NCBI GenBank assembly: GCA_030533445.1
Contig: CM060068.1
Coordinates: 13,855,479-13,919,478, forward strand
From: Cyprinodon diabolis
Lineage: Eukaryota > Chordata > Actinopteri > Cyprinodontiformes > Cyprinodontidae
DNA length: 64,000 nucleotides
Direction: 5' to 3'
Shown here: positions 27,534 to 41,697 of the stretch, in pieces
How positions within the stretch are numbered: position 1 is the stretch's first letter
How the letters are laid out: each line of letters begins with the position of its first letter
Notes under the pieces: model-generated
Databases searched by the model: none
The model's input: the letters and a program-made list of their open reading frames with translations, nothing else
Told to the model about the DNA's origin: nothing
Position numbers and translations under genes: made by a program

Positions 27534-30500
27534 GTACGACTCAAAACCAGCATCACATTGGTGGGGAGGATTTTTTTTCTATGTTTATCTAACCTGCACG
27601 GTGGCTGCATGCATCATCTCCTGGTTATGAAGCATGGCTGCTGCTCTGGCGGCACAAACCGCATGCAGACTGACATCATCGTAGGTTGACAATCTCTTAT
27701 CGGATTTTATATGCTTTTTTTTTGCTTTTTTATCCACTAACTAACATTGTTATCACTATCTCTGCCTGAAAGATAATAATGCTTTCAATGATTTGATAGT
27801 TGACAGGCTGTGGTTTGTTGTCATTCATTAAAGATTCATTCTCTGCCCCCGTTTAATTTCCACACCAAGCTAAGATTTGGTGTAAAATTTAAACAGAACA
27901 CAGGATGGCTCTTTTATTTCTCAACCAAATGTCAGAGAGGCGACTTTCAACCATTGTAATGATGCTTTCGCTGACATCTCCGTCACCTGTTGCTCCCTGA
28001 TCGCTGATCTTCTCGAGCGGGTGCTGAGTGACATTTCAGTTATTGTTAAAAAGGCATCTCCAAAATGCAGCCGTGCGTATGTGCACACTTAATGTCTGTT
28101 CCTTTGCATACATCAGAGCAACACGACAGCGGTCGCAGCCGCACCACAAAAGTGTTTTGTTTCAAATGTCACGTTGCTCCGTCCGCCCCCTCGACTTCGC
28201 TCGGGTGCCAGATGTGAGCGCACATCGAAGTGTGGATCTGAACAAAGGAGAGGGAAAAACTTATGTGAACTGCACAAACAATCATTTCTACACTAATAAC
28301 ATGCTGATGATACCGTCTGCAGAGCTTTGAGTCAACTCATTTGTTGTTTTACACAATTAGATGCAGTTTTACTAGGACTTGACTCCGGTCGCAGTTAGTT
28401 TTGGGGTTAATTTGTATTTACTGTCTAGTCTCAGCTATAAATGGAATCACATTAAGTAAAGAAGGAGGTATTTAGGGCTGTTTTAATTAAAATGTTTTGG
28501 TAATCTGAATAATCTTCCATTCTGCTACACTGTTCAGTTTATCAACAGTTTATCAACTGGAAATGATTGGGAGTGTCTCAATTAAGGCAGAGGTTAGCAG
28601 AGTAGCTAACCACCCTGCTGCTAATACCTGTTGTTGCTCTTTGGTTTAATATCAGCAAACGGCTTTCTCATATAATTGTATAATTCTATAGGAATGTGAA
28701 AAAGCCAAAGAGGATTACAGTTTTCTCTTGGTGTTTGAAGCTTCTAAAGTCATGGTGCACTGCTTTACATTAACTCTAATATTCAGCTTGTTTTTATCAC
28801 TTTAGAACCACAAATGCAGTGACTGTCAGCCAGATTTCATGTGTCAGACAAACACAAAGTTAGGGATTTTTTTATGAATCAGAAGGAAACAGAATCAGAA
28901 TCAGAAATACTTTAATAATCCCAGAGGGAAATTACTTAACATATATATGGTTTAAAAAAAGTGTATTTTTATACACTTTTCTAAAGTCCACATTGTGTGA
29001 CCACTTCTGCTATAACCTTGTGCTGCTGTAACACCACAATTTCCCCATTGTGGGACAATAAGATCTGTAGATGTGTCAACACACGGTCTAAATAAAATCT
29101 AATGCAGCCAATAGCTTTTAGAAGCGGTATAATGAATAAATATTGCATCATGTTATAGATGTATTTGTTTATCCTCATTTTAATGTCTAACTATGTGTAA
29201 GAAAATGTTACCAGACCTTTTATTTCAGCAGAAGTAGCTATACTATTAAATACCACCATCCATTGCAATTATTTCGAATAGATTTATTTTTCGCATAGTA
29301 TGCTAAACGTACGGTCATTCCTTAGAGACTCAGTGTCAGCAGATTCTTATTAAATGCCTCATTCTAAATCATGAGGGGCTAAAAGCTTTTTATTTGGACA
29401 TTTATAATTAATGTAATAAAAAATGAGGTGACCTAAGGCTGTAAATTTTATATGTGATCTTTAATAAATCTGTGGCAAACAAATTGCCATGTTTAGTACA
29501 AATGTTTAAATTAAATCTGTAAATATTTATGGAGCAGTAATAACATCATATTGAGAAATCCCTTCAATGTTAGCAGGCAGAATTACTAGTCCTTTTGCCT
29601 TCAGCGTGCAGCGGAGCGGAAGTGTTCAGGCATCCCTGCGTTCATTATTTCCCCCCAGAAAATGTTAATGCTGTAAAGTTGCCTGAAATCCGGCCTAATC
29701 AGTCTCAGGTTTGTGCTTGTCTGCAACATTCCTGGTGGATTTGTAATATTGGGACGAACATATTGCTTAAGAATTACCAACTATATCAAGATACTGAAGA
29801 AAAAAAAAAAAGATGCAAAGTAAGAGTTTGAATAAAAATAGGGTAAGAACTTTTTTGTACAGTATAGAAATAGGGTGTAGATTTATGCAAGAAATCCAAA
29901 GTAAATGAACATTCAATTAAAATAATTATTAAGTATTATTCATAAAAAATGCTCCTGACTTTTTATATAAACAGTTAACCTTGGCTTCAGTCAGAATATA
30001 TCTCATTGTATGCATAAGTGCCTTTCTATAAGCATTATGCAAATTAGATCAGTTTTGGCTCATTAGCACTTCAGTCTTGAAATTAAAATGTTGACTATCG
30101 GATGTGTGTGAAATATCTGTTACACAGACGCACACAGATGCCGTATAATTAAATAATATTTCTCACTTGATGTACGAGTTCAATGCTATAAAGAGCCTAA
30201 AAGTTGCTTTCATGCAGAATTATTTTAAACTTAATTCATTAGCAGAGAGCTTAACTCGGCGTACTTTAATTAAAGCAATCATTCAAACTTAGCCTCTTTG
30301 GCTTCGGCTGTTAGGGAAAATAAAGAAAAGAAAACCTGTAAGTTGGCTGAGTTTAACATCAGTATTCCTTCACTGACTGGGATTACTTTCTACATTAACA
30401 AGTTTAGAAAAGCCTCTCCAAAAAGAGGAGTAGGTGTAGAAAGACTTAATATGACTCTCTGTTGATCCTCTTTTGATTTTTTTTTTTTCCACTAAAATGA

Positions 30501-33064
30501 CAGTGAATGATGGAAACAAAAAGCAGAGTTTAGTTTCTGACCCAGTCCACTGCTGCCCTGGCTTTCCCACTCAGAACCTGTACATGTATAATCATGTAGA
30601 TCTGGCATCTGCCCACAGCCTCACCTGTGAACCTTCTCCTACTCGCATTTTTCATGGCCAGCTCCTGTCGTGGCTAACAAAGCTGTACAAATTCAAACAA
30701 AGAGAAATATTCCAAACCAGTGAAGGAGATAAAAAAAATACCAGGTGACATGTTTTATAAAAAATATGTACTGGTATTTTCTTTTTTTTTTTATTATTTA
30801 AAGAGAAGAAGGTTTCAAAAATATAGTCAGCTGATAACTAATTGTTAGTAATAGCCCAAACAGGATCCCTGTGCTTGGTAGAACTTTACAATCCATTTCA
30901 AATATATGGTTCCTTAAAAATATCCTTATCTGCTATATTCATATTCAAAGTACCATTTGTACTGCATAAGCTGGTTATACATATAATCAAAGTAGTATAA
31001 CCCTGCATTTTACATGCTTATCACAGATTTAGGCTAGTTAAACAAAGCCTCACAGCGTAAGATGCTCTCACTCCATACAAAGACATTTGTGAAACTGCTA
31101 AAAGTCAAAGGGCCTACAATGGGTGTAAAATGTACAGGTTTCCACTTTTTGAATAGCTTATCTTCATTATTTTAAGGAAATCATTTGCTTAATTTAAACT
31201 AACCTCGGGTCAAAGCTCTTCTTTGTATCTTATTATATCAGTTGTAAATATTCTGTCTAAATTAATCTTAAAGTCGTAGGGAAGTCATATTTAAATGTCA
31301 AATCCTTCTGGCTTAAACATGTATATATTGTCCTAAAATTCAGAACATTTCTATTTAAAAAACAAAAACCTTTCTTAAAACCTGTTTTTTTTTTTTTTGT
31401 TATCTTATGCGGGCCAGTCAGTTATAGGTCAGCTTGAGCACCTAAATTCGGCCAATCATATATCAAAGGTCATCTGTCAATCAACATGTACGGCTGTAAG
31501 CTTTCTACACCAAACCAAGCTTCTGCCGCCCTTGCATATTCCACAAAACTTTGTCCCTGCTTTTCTCCTCTAAAAAATAAAAAATTTATGAGGGAAGAGA
31601 CTTATCCACAAAACTCTCAGCGTCTTGCATATTTCCGCTGTCCATAGTGTTCCCTGACAGTGTCGTTTCTAAGTCACCAATTTAGTGCTACTTGGTCCCA
31701 ATGAAATTTCCCATTGGGAACCTACTAGCACTGAGTTGCTAACTGGTTAGCAAGATGCTTCTGAGACACCGGCACAACCAAACTTACTTGCGAACCTTCC
31801 ACCACAACAATCCCGCCCCCTTGATAAACGACCAATCACATTCACTTTATTCACTCTTGTAAAGTCGTGCACCACTCTGGAGAATTTGCAAATGGAACGG
31901 ATGGAACAGCCGTGTCCCTTCGACTTTAAACAAAAATTTTTTTTTTTTCTTCTCCCAACTCAAAAAAAAGGTTTTAAAACTTTCAATTCTATCATTGATG
32001 TCTTTAATTATTCTTAAAAGCTATTGGACAAACATGTATTCTCCTTGGGCACTACATGGAACTACACAGCGTTGTCGCAGATCTTTCCTCCTGGCAGCTG
32101 TTGGATATTATAACCATCATTAATCTGAATAATTTAATTAAGTTATTTACATTCCTGATGTCGATGGCACTGTTTTAATGTATATAGTGTTTTCCTGCTT
32201 TTATGCATGATTTTAAAAAGTACATGCTGTACGGTAAACTTGATTGTTCAGTTTGATCAAACTATGAAACTTTGGCAGTATTTTTTACCTTTGGGAATTT
32301 AATTCCTCATCGAAATAAAAGTGTGTAACTTACTACATTTAACAACAGTAATATATAACACAAAATGCCTTGTCTGCACTCTGAGTCAGAGTATTTACCC
32401 AGGATTGTCTAAATTAGAAAGACAATTGTTTTTTAGGTTTGTATTGATTCCCCTTTTTCTAGCTTGAAACACCTAATGATAACAGAAATAACAAACACCT
32501 TTTTCTGATTTGCTTTTTTATTTCTTTTAGTTAGATTCTCTTTTAGTACAAAAATATGTAAAACCAAGTCAGCTCATTGTTTTGGGACTTGGAAAGGAAA
32601 GAGAGAGGAACAACAGTATGATGGAGTCAGAGAGGAATTGACTTTTGGAATAATGATCAAAGCAGTGACTGTGGGAGGAAAGCAGAGCTGGATGGAGGGT
32701 AACCAAAGAAAAATGAAAACAATGAAAAAGATACCAGAGGTTAAAGGTGAGAAAAGGTCAGAGGGATACATGCAGGGCAATGCCTTAAAGTGAGCAAGAG
32801 GAGGGAGGGTGAATGAAAAATGAAGCAGGGGCCAAAGGAATGAAGGAAAAGTGCTTCTGTAGCACTGAAGCCATCTTAACATCACAGAGGAGAAGGGCAT
32901 CTAGTAAAATGAGACATGAAGAATAATTAATGGGTAGAGAATGGTGGACCAAGGACATGGAGCGGATGTGAAACATGAGAAAACATAAGCAACAAACTGA
33001 TACTAACATAGCAATATAACATATTTAATTTTATTAACTTCAGTTTTTTGTGTTTTATTTTCAG
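27534..33064 (+). other. pard3b: pard3b intron (5.5 kb)
   Basis: It contains a diverged repeat at about 28888-29075. Two stretches (about 27960-28320 and 30005-30310) have mixed composition and could be conserved non-coding elements. The second holds an octamer-type motif atgcaaat at 30037-30044 and ttaattaa at 30266-30273. The remainder is AT-rich without recognisable features, with a purine-rich strip at 32580-32900 just before the next exon. Confidence 0.7.
28888..29075. repeat. Fish interspersed repeat fragment with cagaat-type tail
   Basis: The segment starts acagaatcagaatcagaa, then tactttaataatcccagagg, and ends with caatttccccattgtggg. These phrases recur across fish genomes as the 3' portion of a non-LTR element; the family is not assigned. 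Confidence 0.5.
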
Positions 33065-33109
33065 TGGCAGATGAGAGCAACGTTGGATCCCTGGATGGCC
33101 GAACTTCTG
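33065..33109 (+). CDS. pard3b: pard3b 45-bp microexon
   Basis: The exon is 45 bp, phase 1 in and out, so skipping it leaves the frame intact. The acceptor is ttattttcag|tggcag and the donor cttctg|gtgagg. With the carried base it encodes VADESNVGSLDGRTS. This follows KSKSMDL in the same way that a V-x-DES segment follows SKSMDL in vertebrate PARD3B, which supports both the exon and the paralogue call. Its size and symmetric phase make it a candidate cassette exon. Confidence 0.85.
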
Positions 33110-33327
33110 GTGAGGCTTAATCATTTTAAGACAGAAAAAAAACATCTTTTTTTTTTATTTTTTATAATGTACTTGCATGGTTTTGCATAGTAATTAAAGT
33201 GAAGGAGTGTTAAACATACATCGACAGATAAAGCTGCAGGGCTATGAAGGATTTATGGATGAAAGGAATCCTTATATCCAATCTTTAAAGCACTTTATAG
33301 CAGTTTCTGACACCTGGATCTCTCTTC

Positions 33328-33643
33328 TACGGAAGAGGATTAGGGCCACTGGAAAAAAAAGTTAACTGATTTTTAAATTTTATTTCAGTTTAGTATGGGA
33401 AAAATGTCATAATTCTGACTTTTTTCTCAGAATTCTGACTTTAATCTCAGAATTCTGACTTTTTTCTCAGAATTCTGACTTTAATCTCAAAATTTTGACA
33501 ATAAAAAAGTCAGAATTCTGAGATTAAAGTCAGAATTCTGAGAAAAAAAGTCAGAATTCTAAATTTTTTCCCATACTAAACTGAAATAAAATTTTCAAAT
33601 CAGTAAACTTTTTTTTTTTCAGTGGCCCTAATCCTCTTCCGTA
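33328..33643. mobile_element. Fold-back MITE with internal tcagaattctgac repeats
   Basis: A 316-bp, nearly palindromic element. The left arm starts tacggaagaggattagggcc at 33328 and the right arm ends with its reverse complement at 33643; the arms pair for most of their length. The interior is made of tandem agaattctgactttaatctc-like units on the left, mirrored on the right. The 6-mer ctcttc flanks both sides (33322-33327 and 33644-33649) and may be the target duplication. There is no coding capacity, and the superfamily is uncertain. Confidence 0.85.
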
Positions 33644-36600
33644 CTCTTCAGTATCCCAAACGTTGTCCAAAAGTTATCCACAGAGATAATAGTATTTCAG
33701 TTTCAAGGGCAATCCATTCAAATTTCAAAAAATACATGTAAACATCTGATAAGATAAAAACAAATGCAAAACTGTGCTTTATGATCATTGAAAAATGTAT
33801 TTGGTGCAACTAAAACATTTTATTATGTTCTTTCTCTCATAAAACATCAGGTTTGATGAGAGAAAGAAGCTAGCAGGGTATGCTAGTGAAATACAGTTGT
33901 TTGGTTTTCAATCAAAAAGAGTGACCAGCATTTATTCAACAAAGGTCCTGTACGCAAGACAGCAGTTTTGTTTTAAACAGGGAAGTGTTGTTGCACACCC
34001 CATTGGTGCACATATGCTTAGAAAAACCAGCATAATTTAACACGAATTCTGAGTGCCATGATTCAAAGAACATCCCAGAATCTGCCTGTTTGCAGAAGCC
34101 ATGGCTCAGTTAGCACGACAGGCAACAAATGAATGCGCATGCTCACACAGCAACAGATGCCAACTAGATTAAACCCCACCTCAATTATTTTGTTATTAAC
34201 TCACAGGAAGCAACAGTTGAACTGTGCAGCATCCTTTCCCTTTCAATTTTGAATTTTTTTTTACCCTTTTAAGCTGATGGGATTTGTACCCACACACGTG
34301 TTGATGAGGTTTGAAAAACACACCGCCTTCTAGTGGTATGGCATGGAAATTACAGTTACTAGGGTTTCTACGTTTTGACATGAGATTCCATGCAAATGTG
34401 TGAAAAAAAAACTATATAATCCAGTTTTTAATCGATTATTGTCGCATCCACAGTGCATAAGAGTTCTGAAAGTTAGATTTTTTTTCTGAAATTGTGGGCT
34501 AACCCATAATCAATAGGAATAACGTGAGAGAACTGCTGCTGCCCGTCAGTAAGGGTTCATTTGTAAGATCATTATCAAAGAGATAGAAGATATCCTGGGC
34601 AGATAATACTCGCGTCAACATTGAATATCCTTGTTTTTTTTGTCTCTGTTAATTTGAATGTCAAAATGTATGACGATGCAATTTAAAAAAGACTGAAAAT
34701 TATGTTTTGTTTGGAAGCTAAACAGCTCATCAACTCACACCAACATTCAACATCAGTGGTTTTCAATGAGCTGAGCTTGTTCTGGAGCATTAAGATTTAG
34801 TTTTCTGGCACTCATTCCGTCAAATCAAGCATACAGCATCTCTCGGCCAAAACCTTCCAACAGATGAAGCTCGACTGAAATCGGTTAATGCTTATAATGA
34901 AGCAAAGCGTGCAGAAATTGTTCCACAGCGATGTCAGAGATCGATTGTCTGCAGTATGAATATACAACTCATTTTCTCTTTATAGGCTCTACTCGGAGTA
35001 TACTTGCTATTTTCTTTTTCATCTGGACTCCTCTGTCCAGTTTTAATTCTTTGCTTCGGTGAACAAAGTGAATTAGATGAAGAGAGGCACAAACTGTTTC
35101 AAATTATATTATTGTTCTGCAAAGAAAGAAGCATTGAAGTTTGTGAAAAGCATACATTTTGAAGTATTAAAATAGAAAAATGATTGAAGGACACATTGAT
35201 CTTAAAGAATAGATCCGGTGCTCTAATGTACATACATACGTTATTCGAAAAGTCTGATCCCAAACTTTGCTCTTTGCCTTGAAGTTCCTTCCATTTTATG
35301 TGTAGCTCCTTGAATATAAGAGCTCTCTCCATTGCTCTCAATATGAGTCCTCCTTGCTGCATGCCTCCTTTATTCCCTTGTCAATCAGCCTGTTTCCCAC
35401 ATTCAGCTGCGCCTCAGTTTTAGGCATGGTGGTAGAGACTTTTATTATGGTCGTACTTTCTCTGTGAGGTTGCCAGCATGGTAATATAAGGAGCACAAAA
35501 GGAGAAAATGTAAAAAAAGAAAGAAAAAAAAAAAAGAAACCCAAGCTGAGTTTATTTTATTACAGCAAAAATCCATAAAACATACAGTAAGATGTTTTCT
35601 TCTCATAAAACCTCCTTTTTCATATTTCAGTCACTTGCCTGGCTTCTGAGCTTGCAGGGCTTAATGTTTCCTACTTTATACGAATAGCCAAAGGAACATC
35701 TTACACAACTAGGAAACACAGGAAATGCTAAGATGTGCAGCATTAGCCGTGGATAATAATTAAAAATATCTGTTTGACTTGGGTTTTATCATCCGTGTTA
35801 TATGATGTTAACAGGTTTAAAATGAAACTTCTATCTATTAATGACATGTTTTATATTCTGATACCTGGAGAATTACATTTGCTTCCTTCTGACAGCTTGT
35901 AATGAGGGTAAACTGTGACTAAATAATGGAGCATGACCACATTTATTATTTCTATGTCCTGAGGCAACAAGTAATTTCTTCATGTAGGTCTGCTTTATTT
36001 TACTCCAGCCTGAGGTCCCGAAATGTATCCGCATTCATCAGTCCCACAGTTTCTAGCATTTCTGCTTTCCTACAGAGTTCCTGCAGCACCTTAAATAACA
36101 TAGCTTTTTCATTTTATTTTTGTACATCCACAATCTGTGTAATGATGAAAAAGATACAATGTTGAATATGTAACATTGACTTTTTAAGGCCTTTGGCTAA
36201 ACATAAATAAAGGAGAGAGGAGAAGATGCATTAAAATGCTGTGAAAAACACAATAGCCTCAAAATATGGTGCCCCAGTCTAACAGAGAGTCACATTAAGC
36301 TCTGAAATCTGACTCTCAAAGAATATATTAAAGGTGAGGTATTTTTCAGACTGATTAAACTTAACTGATTTATGGAAACTGTGACTTTAACTTCTATGAT
36401 TAATTATTGTTGATTCTTATCATTCATTTTGCTATTTCAAGAACCGTGGTGCTTTTCGAGAAGCAGCTTTACTGAAACCTCCAAAGTTTTCTAAACCTGA
36501 AATCAGGGAAACTGAGTTTTCCATTTCATAAAGACAGTTTCCTCAACTTCTGTTTCTGTTGCATTAGTAAATTTCTCCCCAGTTCAAAATGAAAAATCAA

Positions 36601-39289
36601 ACATTATGGGTCCTTTAGACATGGATCTTATTAAATAATGATCAGCATTAATTCACAGAGAAATAAATATTTATAGGGAGAGGATTCTAAAACTCAGTTG
36701 ACACGATATAAGATTTATTTGTTTTTGGTTCATTTATTATGAGCGACATTTTTCTTTTTTTTTCAGTACAAGAAGAACTACTGCAATTATTTTCAGATTA
36801 CGCAAATTAATAAATTATCTTGGAAAAAAGAATTTGTGTTAGGTTTAGGACTAGGATTCATTCAGTGATAACAACCTACCGTACGAAGCCTACTGGTAGG
36901 TAGAAGGCACAATCTGAAGCCATTCTCTGGGACTGATAACCGCTAATAACAGCCATTTATTGGGATGATAACATACAAAGCGGCTGCAAACAGCCACTAA
37001 GTATTTGCTATGTAATGGAGGACAGCCTCTATTTACCTCTACTCCAGCTGCAACTGGTGGAGCAGCAGGCCTTCGGCTGCAGGGTGAACTCCTGCATCCA
37101 AGGCCACTAGGTGTGTTCCATCAGCTTTTTCTAACACACATTTTGAAGTATCACATGATGGAAACAGCTACATTTGAAAAAACTCCCTTAACTTGGGCAA
37201 AAAGTTATTAATACTTGCTTGAGGTGTTTTTTGGTCTTTATGAAACAAAAAAGGTGTTGATTCATTAGCCTTATGTAGAGGCGTGTTCAGGAGTGAAGCA
37301 AAGCATTTCTAGCAATGAGGATGGAGTGATTATACAAAGCAAATTTTGCTGAAGTTGAAAAACCTAAACTTTTCTGTGTATTTGTGCTGCAACAACCAGG
37401 CAGTAACTTCATGTGAGTTTGAAGTACAGTAGTACCCATTCAGAATTTCCCCACTTTCCTTAATGGGCCCTTGGCTGGTCCCCTTTAATTCCTTTTTAAA
37501 CATCAATTTTTGCACTGAAATAGTCTTTCTTTCATGATTTATGGAAGATAAGATCTAAAGAGAAGCGTCATCTCCTGATCAAACCCTGTGATTTGGTGAA
37601 AGGGTGGATCAGTGAAAAAAAAAAATGCAAAATATAACTCCAGTGTCTGGATGTTGGAGGGGATTTCGCTGGGAGTTGGAGGGAAGTGGGCTTCCATTCC
37701 GCTACCATTCGGTGGAGAAGGGCCATTTTGAATGGCGGCTACTGTCTGGTGAAAGACAGCAACAAGGCTTTCAAACTATAAAGATAGAAAAAATAAGGTT
37801 AACATCTGACGAAGTAAGCATTGCTCATTGGACGTTGTTTAGCCTTTAGAAAGACTGTATAATAATTTATCACAAATTCTTTCTCTGATCTCCCATTACT
37901 TCTGTCTGAGCATCAGGGCGTCCTTACCACCGTTTACAGGGCGATTCCCCCTAGAAGTGCGCTAACAGTTTGGGGTCCTGGTCAGATGGAAGTACCGCTG
38001 GAAGTGACTGTGATCCAAAGTTAGCTCCAAACTGCGAGCCTCTGTGGAGGGTGTGGTTCAGTTTTCAATAATGAATAAAGCACTTTGAGCTGCTCAATTT
38101 GCTGAGTTGAAACTGGTGAGCAGCAAATAGAGGCTGCTGCTGTTTTATGACCGTCTTCATCTTTTTGTGTAAAGTGTGAACTTTGGAGATTATCCCTTCA
38201 TCTTGTCGCATAGGCATAGATGCCCTGTATTAAAATCTGCATTTACAGCTTGTATTTTCCAACATTCAGCAAACACTAGGACATTTCTGTGTAAACTCTC
38301 AGTCATCAAGTTAATGGTAACTAACAAAAAATTGGGTTTAAGCTGGAGTCAAACAGATTTTCTCTCAGTTTTTTCAACACTTATCCTGGATTGTTGTCAA
38401 AATATCTTCAGAAAAACTGAGCGAAGGTCTGGTTTCCTCCGACCAGTCAGACATACCTTATTTTTATTTTTTTTAAGTTGGTGCAGAAAATGCTTAAACT
38501 TAAATAAATCAAATCAGCTGTGTAAATGTAACGACATGAAATACAGTACAGCCACAAAGAGAGGAGGCTCATTCGACGTTTACTCTTTATTTACTTAAAG
38601 ACTTTACTAGAGAAAACAGTTGAGATACTCTGGCAGACTCTCTTTTAAAACTTTGGGATTTTCTTATAGAAATGTTTTGGTCTTGGCTTTAATGAAAATA
38701 AAAGTCATTTGAATTGGGAAAGCTTTGGGTTTGTTCCAGTTTCCTCCTTCCACATGATGATCTGCCCTCAGGCAAGGCACTCAACCTAAAGTTACCTGCC
38801 AGTCTGTGTGTTAATGTATGGATGAGTTGAATCTGAGTAAACCATATGATAAGATAAGCACAGAAATTGAGTCTATTAAACATTAACTCTGCTTATTTTG
38901 CAGAGAAAAGAGTCATGTTAATATGAAGAAAAAAACACAGATTTAGTGGCTTTGAGATGTTTCAGAGTTGTTTTGAGCATTATGTAAAAAAAACATTATT
39001 ATATGGATAACAAATAACTGTAGCTAAAAAAAATAGCAGTCCGTATCATACATCTTATAGCATTGTTTTTCACTGCTGTCATTCGATTGATGAACAACCT
39101 TCATAATGTCCTCTAGTCGTCTGATATTTGTCTGTATTCAAAAAAGATAAGTCATGTTTATATAATGATGCATCAAGGCATTAGTGTGACTGAACTCATT
39201 AAATTCTGCTTTAACCAAGGTTTAAATCTCTTATTCCCAAGATAATGAGATGATAAATGACATTAAAGAATAAAAATAATAAATTTGAT

Positions 39290-39560
39290 TTAAAAGCACC
39301 TTTCAGAGCAACAAATCAAACTGAATGAGAGCAAACCAAGCTAAAAACAACACAATAAAAGGTAAATGCAACCAGGAATCACAGTGAGCAAGTATTCTTG
39401 AACAGATGGGCTTTAAGCTTAGATTTGAGCTGGGAGAAGGTATCAGTATTGGAGATGTCCGGGGGGAGAAAAACGCAGAGTTTGGGAGCAAAGTGGGAGA
39501 AATCTCTGCTCCCCATGGTGCTGAGGAGGGCTGGAGGATCTGTAAAAAGAAGGAAAAATA
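39290..39560 (-). repeat. LINE 3' fragment (C-terminal coding end)
   Basis: The - strand encodes SHFAPKLCVFLPPDISNTD, then TFSQLKSKLKAHLFK, the recognisable C-terminal end of L2-type LINE ORFs. A short non-coding tail follows toward 39290. The frame is broken upstream. It is an old, heavily truncated copy of a family different from the one at 8414. Confidence 0.7.
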
Positions 39561-41697
39561 ATAAAAACACAAAACAACAACAGCCAAACAAGGTTGAGGT
39601 GACATATTTCAAAATAATAAAATAATGAATCTACCGTCAAGCTCTGGTTATTGTGAGATGATAAGATGAGTAAAGCATTTTTTAATAATTAATCCATCAC
39701 ATCCAGGTTTCTACTTGAAACCCACAGACAAATATACTGCTTTATCATCGCATAGCTGTGGCCATTGAGTTGGAGATAAATCGAATAGTTCAGAGCCTTT
39801 ATCGCACACTGATACAAATCCCTAGAGACTTTAAGACATACCTCATTCAGTAAACATTCAATACTTGTATTTGTAAAACTTTGACAATTAATTACATTTT
39901 CCAAAGATTACAGTACTCAGAAATGTGTATTTAAAAAAGGAAATTGTTCAGGAATGCCTTGTTTAATCTTTTCAACTAGAACATCACAAACGTTGCCAAG
40001 AGGACAGAAGAGAAACAAATGCAGCTGTGTTTCTTTTTCTGAGTGAGCGAGATATTTTCCAGCCCTTGGTGTGTTTGGGCAACTAACAAAATTCATTGAG
40101 TGACAGTGGTTTGCAAGGAAGAAATAGTAGAATAATAAATTCAAGTTTTAAACGTTCCAACGTTTGAATGCTTAAGTGTGTAACGTGTTTGGTTGATTCC
40201 AGATCTGGATGTGTGGAAAAATAAAGTGGAAAAGGGATAAAAAAGATATATTTTCCATCCCATTGTTTAGTTTAAAGGTAGTGTTTCATTAAATTATTGA
40301 AGCCTCTATTGAGTTTCAGAAACAGTACCTTGAATTTCAAATATCTGAAAAGTATTGCAGACTTCAACACATACGTTACTTAAGATGGTCAGATGGCCTA
40401 ATAGCCGTACCTTTGTCCACCTTTTCTTTGTTTTATGGGAATAAAAGTAATGGCCCTAGAAGAAATGGATAGTTCCAGTGAAAACACACCCTCACGGCCA
40501 AGAAATGTTGATGTACTTAGTACTTAGGAGTGTTTTTTTTTCCTCCATCACATTGTCCCAATCGCTTAAATGTGTGTCTACTTGTGAGCAGCCACCAGCC
40601 AAGTTTTTCATAATGCTTTAAACCAGCATTAAATGGAGGCAGTGCTTGTCTGCTGCTGTTGTAGTTCTCTGTATTTTCCAACACTCCTATCTGTCTCTTC
40701 CTCTCATTCCCTTTTTTTTTTTTTGCCAATGCCATTCAGGCTTAGCGTCTGGCAAACAGGCAGAGGAGCTTATAGGACGGACGACATCGCTCTGTGTGAA
40801 TGTGTCAGGGGGTCCGTGTGATGCTGAGGCCAGCCGGTGCAGCCTATTGTCTGAATTTCTCCCCAGTGGATCTTTGACTTTGAAAACCATCACACACTGA
40901 TGAGTCTCTGCCAGATTTGAGTCTTTGGAGAGCTGCATTTCCTCCCGTCCCTCTTCTGCTCCCCCCTTTTCTGCGATTGTCGCTTCATTTCTTTGCTCCT
41001 TGCTGTATTTCTCTAGGGTTTGAGATGCTGTTTTGGTTTCCATTGTTTTCCTGTCTCTCCGGCCATTGCAGACTTTGCTCATATTTAACCTGAAAGCCAC
41101 CTTGTTAGGCCTGATGCGGATTGATGGATTAATTTGTCTCCGGGAGTGCAGCTCAATTTGTTCGCCCGTGTCGTCAGACACTACACGATGCGGGCACACA
41201 TTAGCTCTTCACAGCAGCGTTTGATAAAGAATTCAAACAGCTGAACTAAGCAGTCCTGTTTTTCATTTCTCATCGTACATTATGGGCCTGTGTGTTGCAG
41301 GTGTTCAATCTTGAAAGCATTTGAAGACTGTGCTCTTCACTTGGCATTTGTTGTGTGTTCATCATATGCTGACGTGTCACTGTTTCTCTGTGTAGTGCTA
41401 GCCACTCCTCTGTATATTGAATAGCCTTTGACCCGTCTCCATCTCCCCCAGTAAGCTAATAAAGGTGAGAAGTAATCAGGAGATGGTCACTGCCATCGTC
41501 TTTCTCTGGCACAGTCATCCATCTCTCTCGGGCTGAATGTAGTGATCACTGACATGTGCTGGTCTCTATTTCATATCAAGTTTGAGAGGAAGAAAGGCCA
41601 TTCGTTTCCCTCAATTAACTGTCAGATAATATTTTGAGGGAAGTCGATTTCTACAGAATAAATGTACAGTTCTTTGCTCTTTAAGGTCGTGATTAAT

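Noticed and set aside
28028..28330. Possible extra pard3b exon
   Set aside because: The exons at 27430-27533 and 33065-33109 already join in frame (SMDL to VADES), as in PARD3B, so no coding segment is missing here.
33411..33565. CRISPR-like array of short repeats
   Set aside because: The units are contiguous and mirrored with no unique spacers, inside a fold-back MITE in a vertebrate intron.
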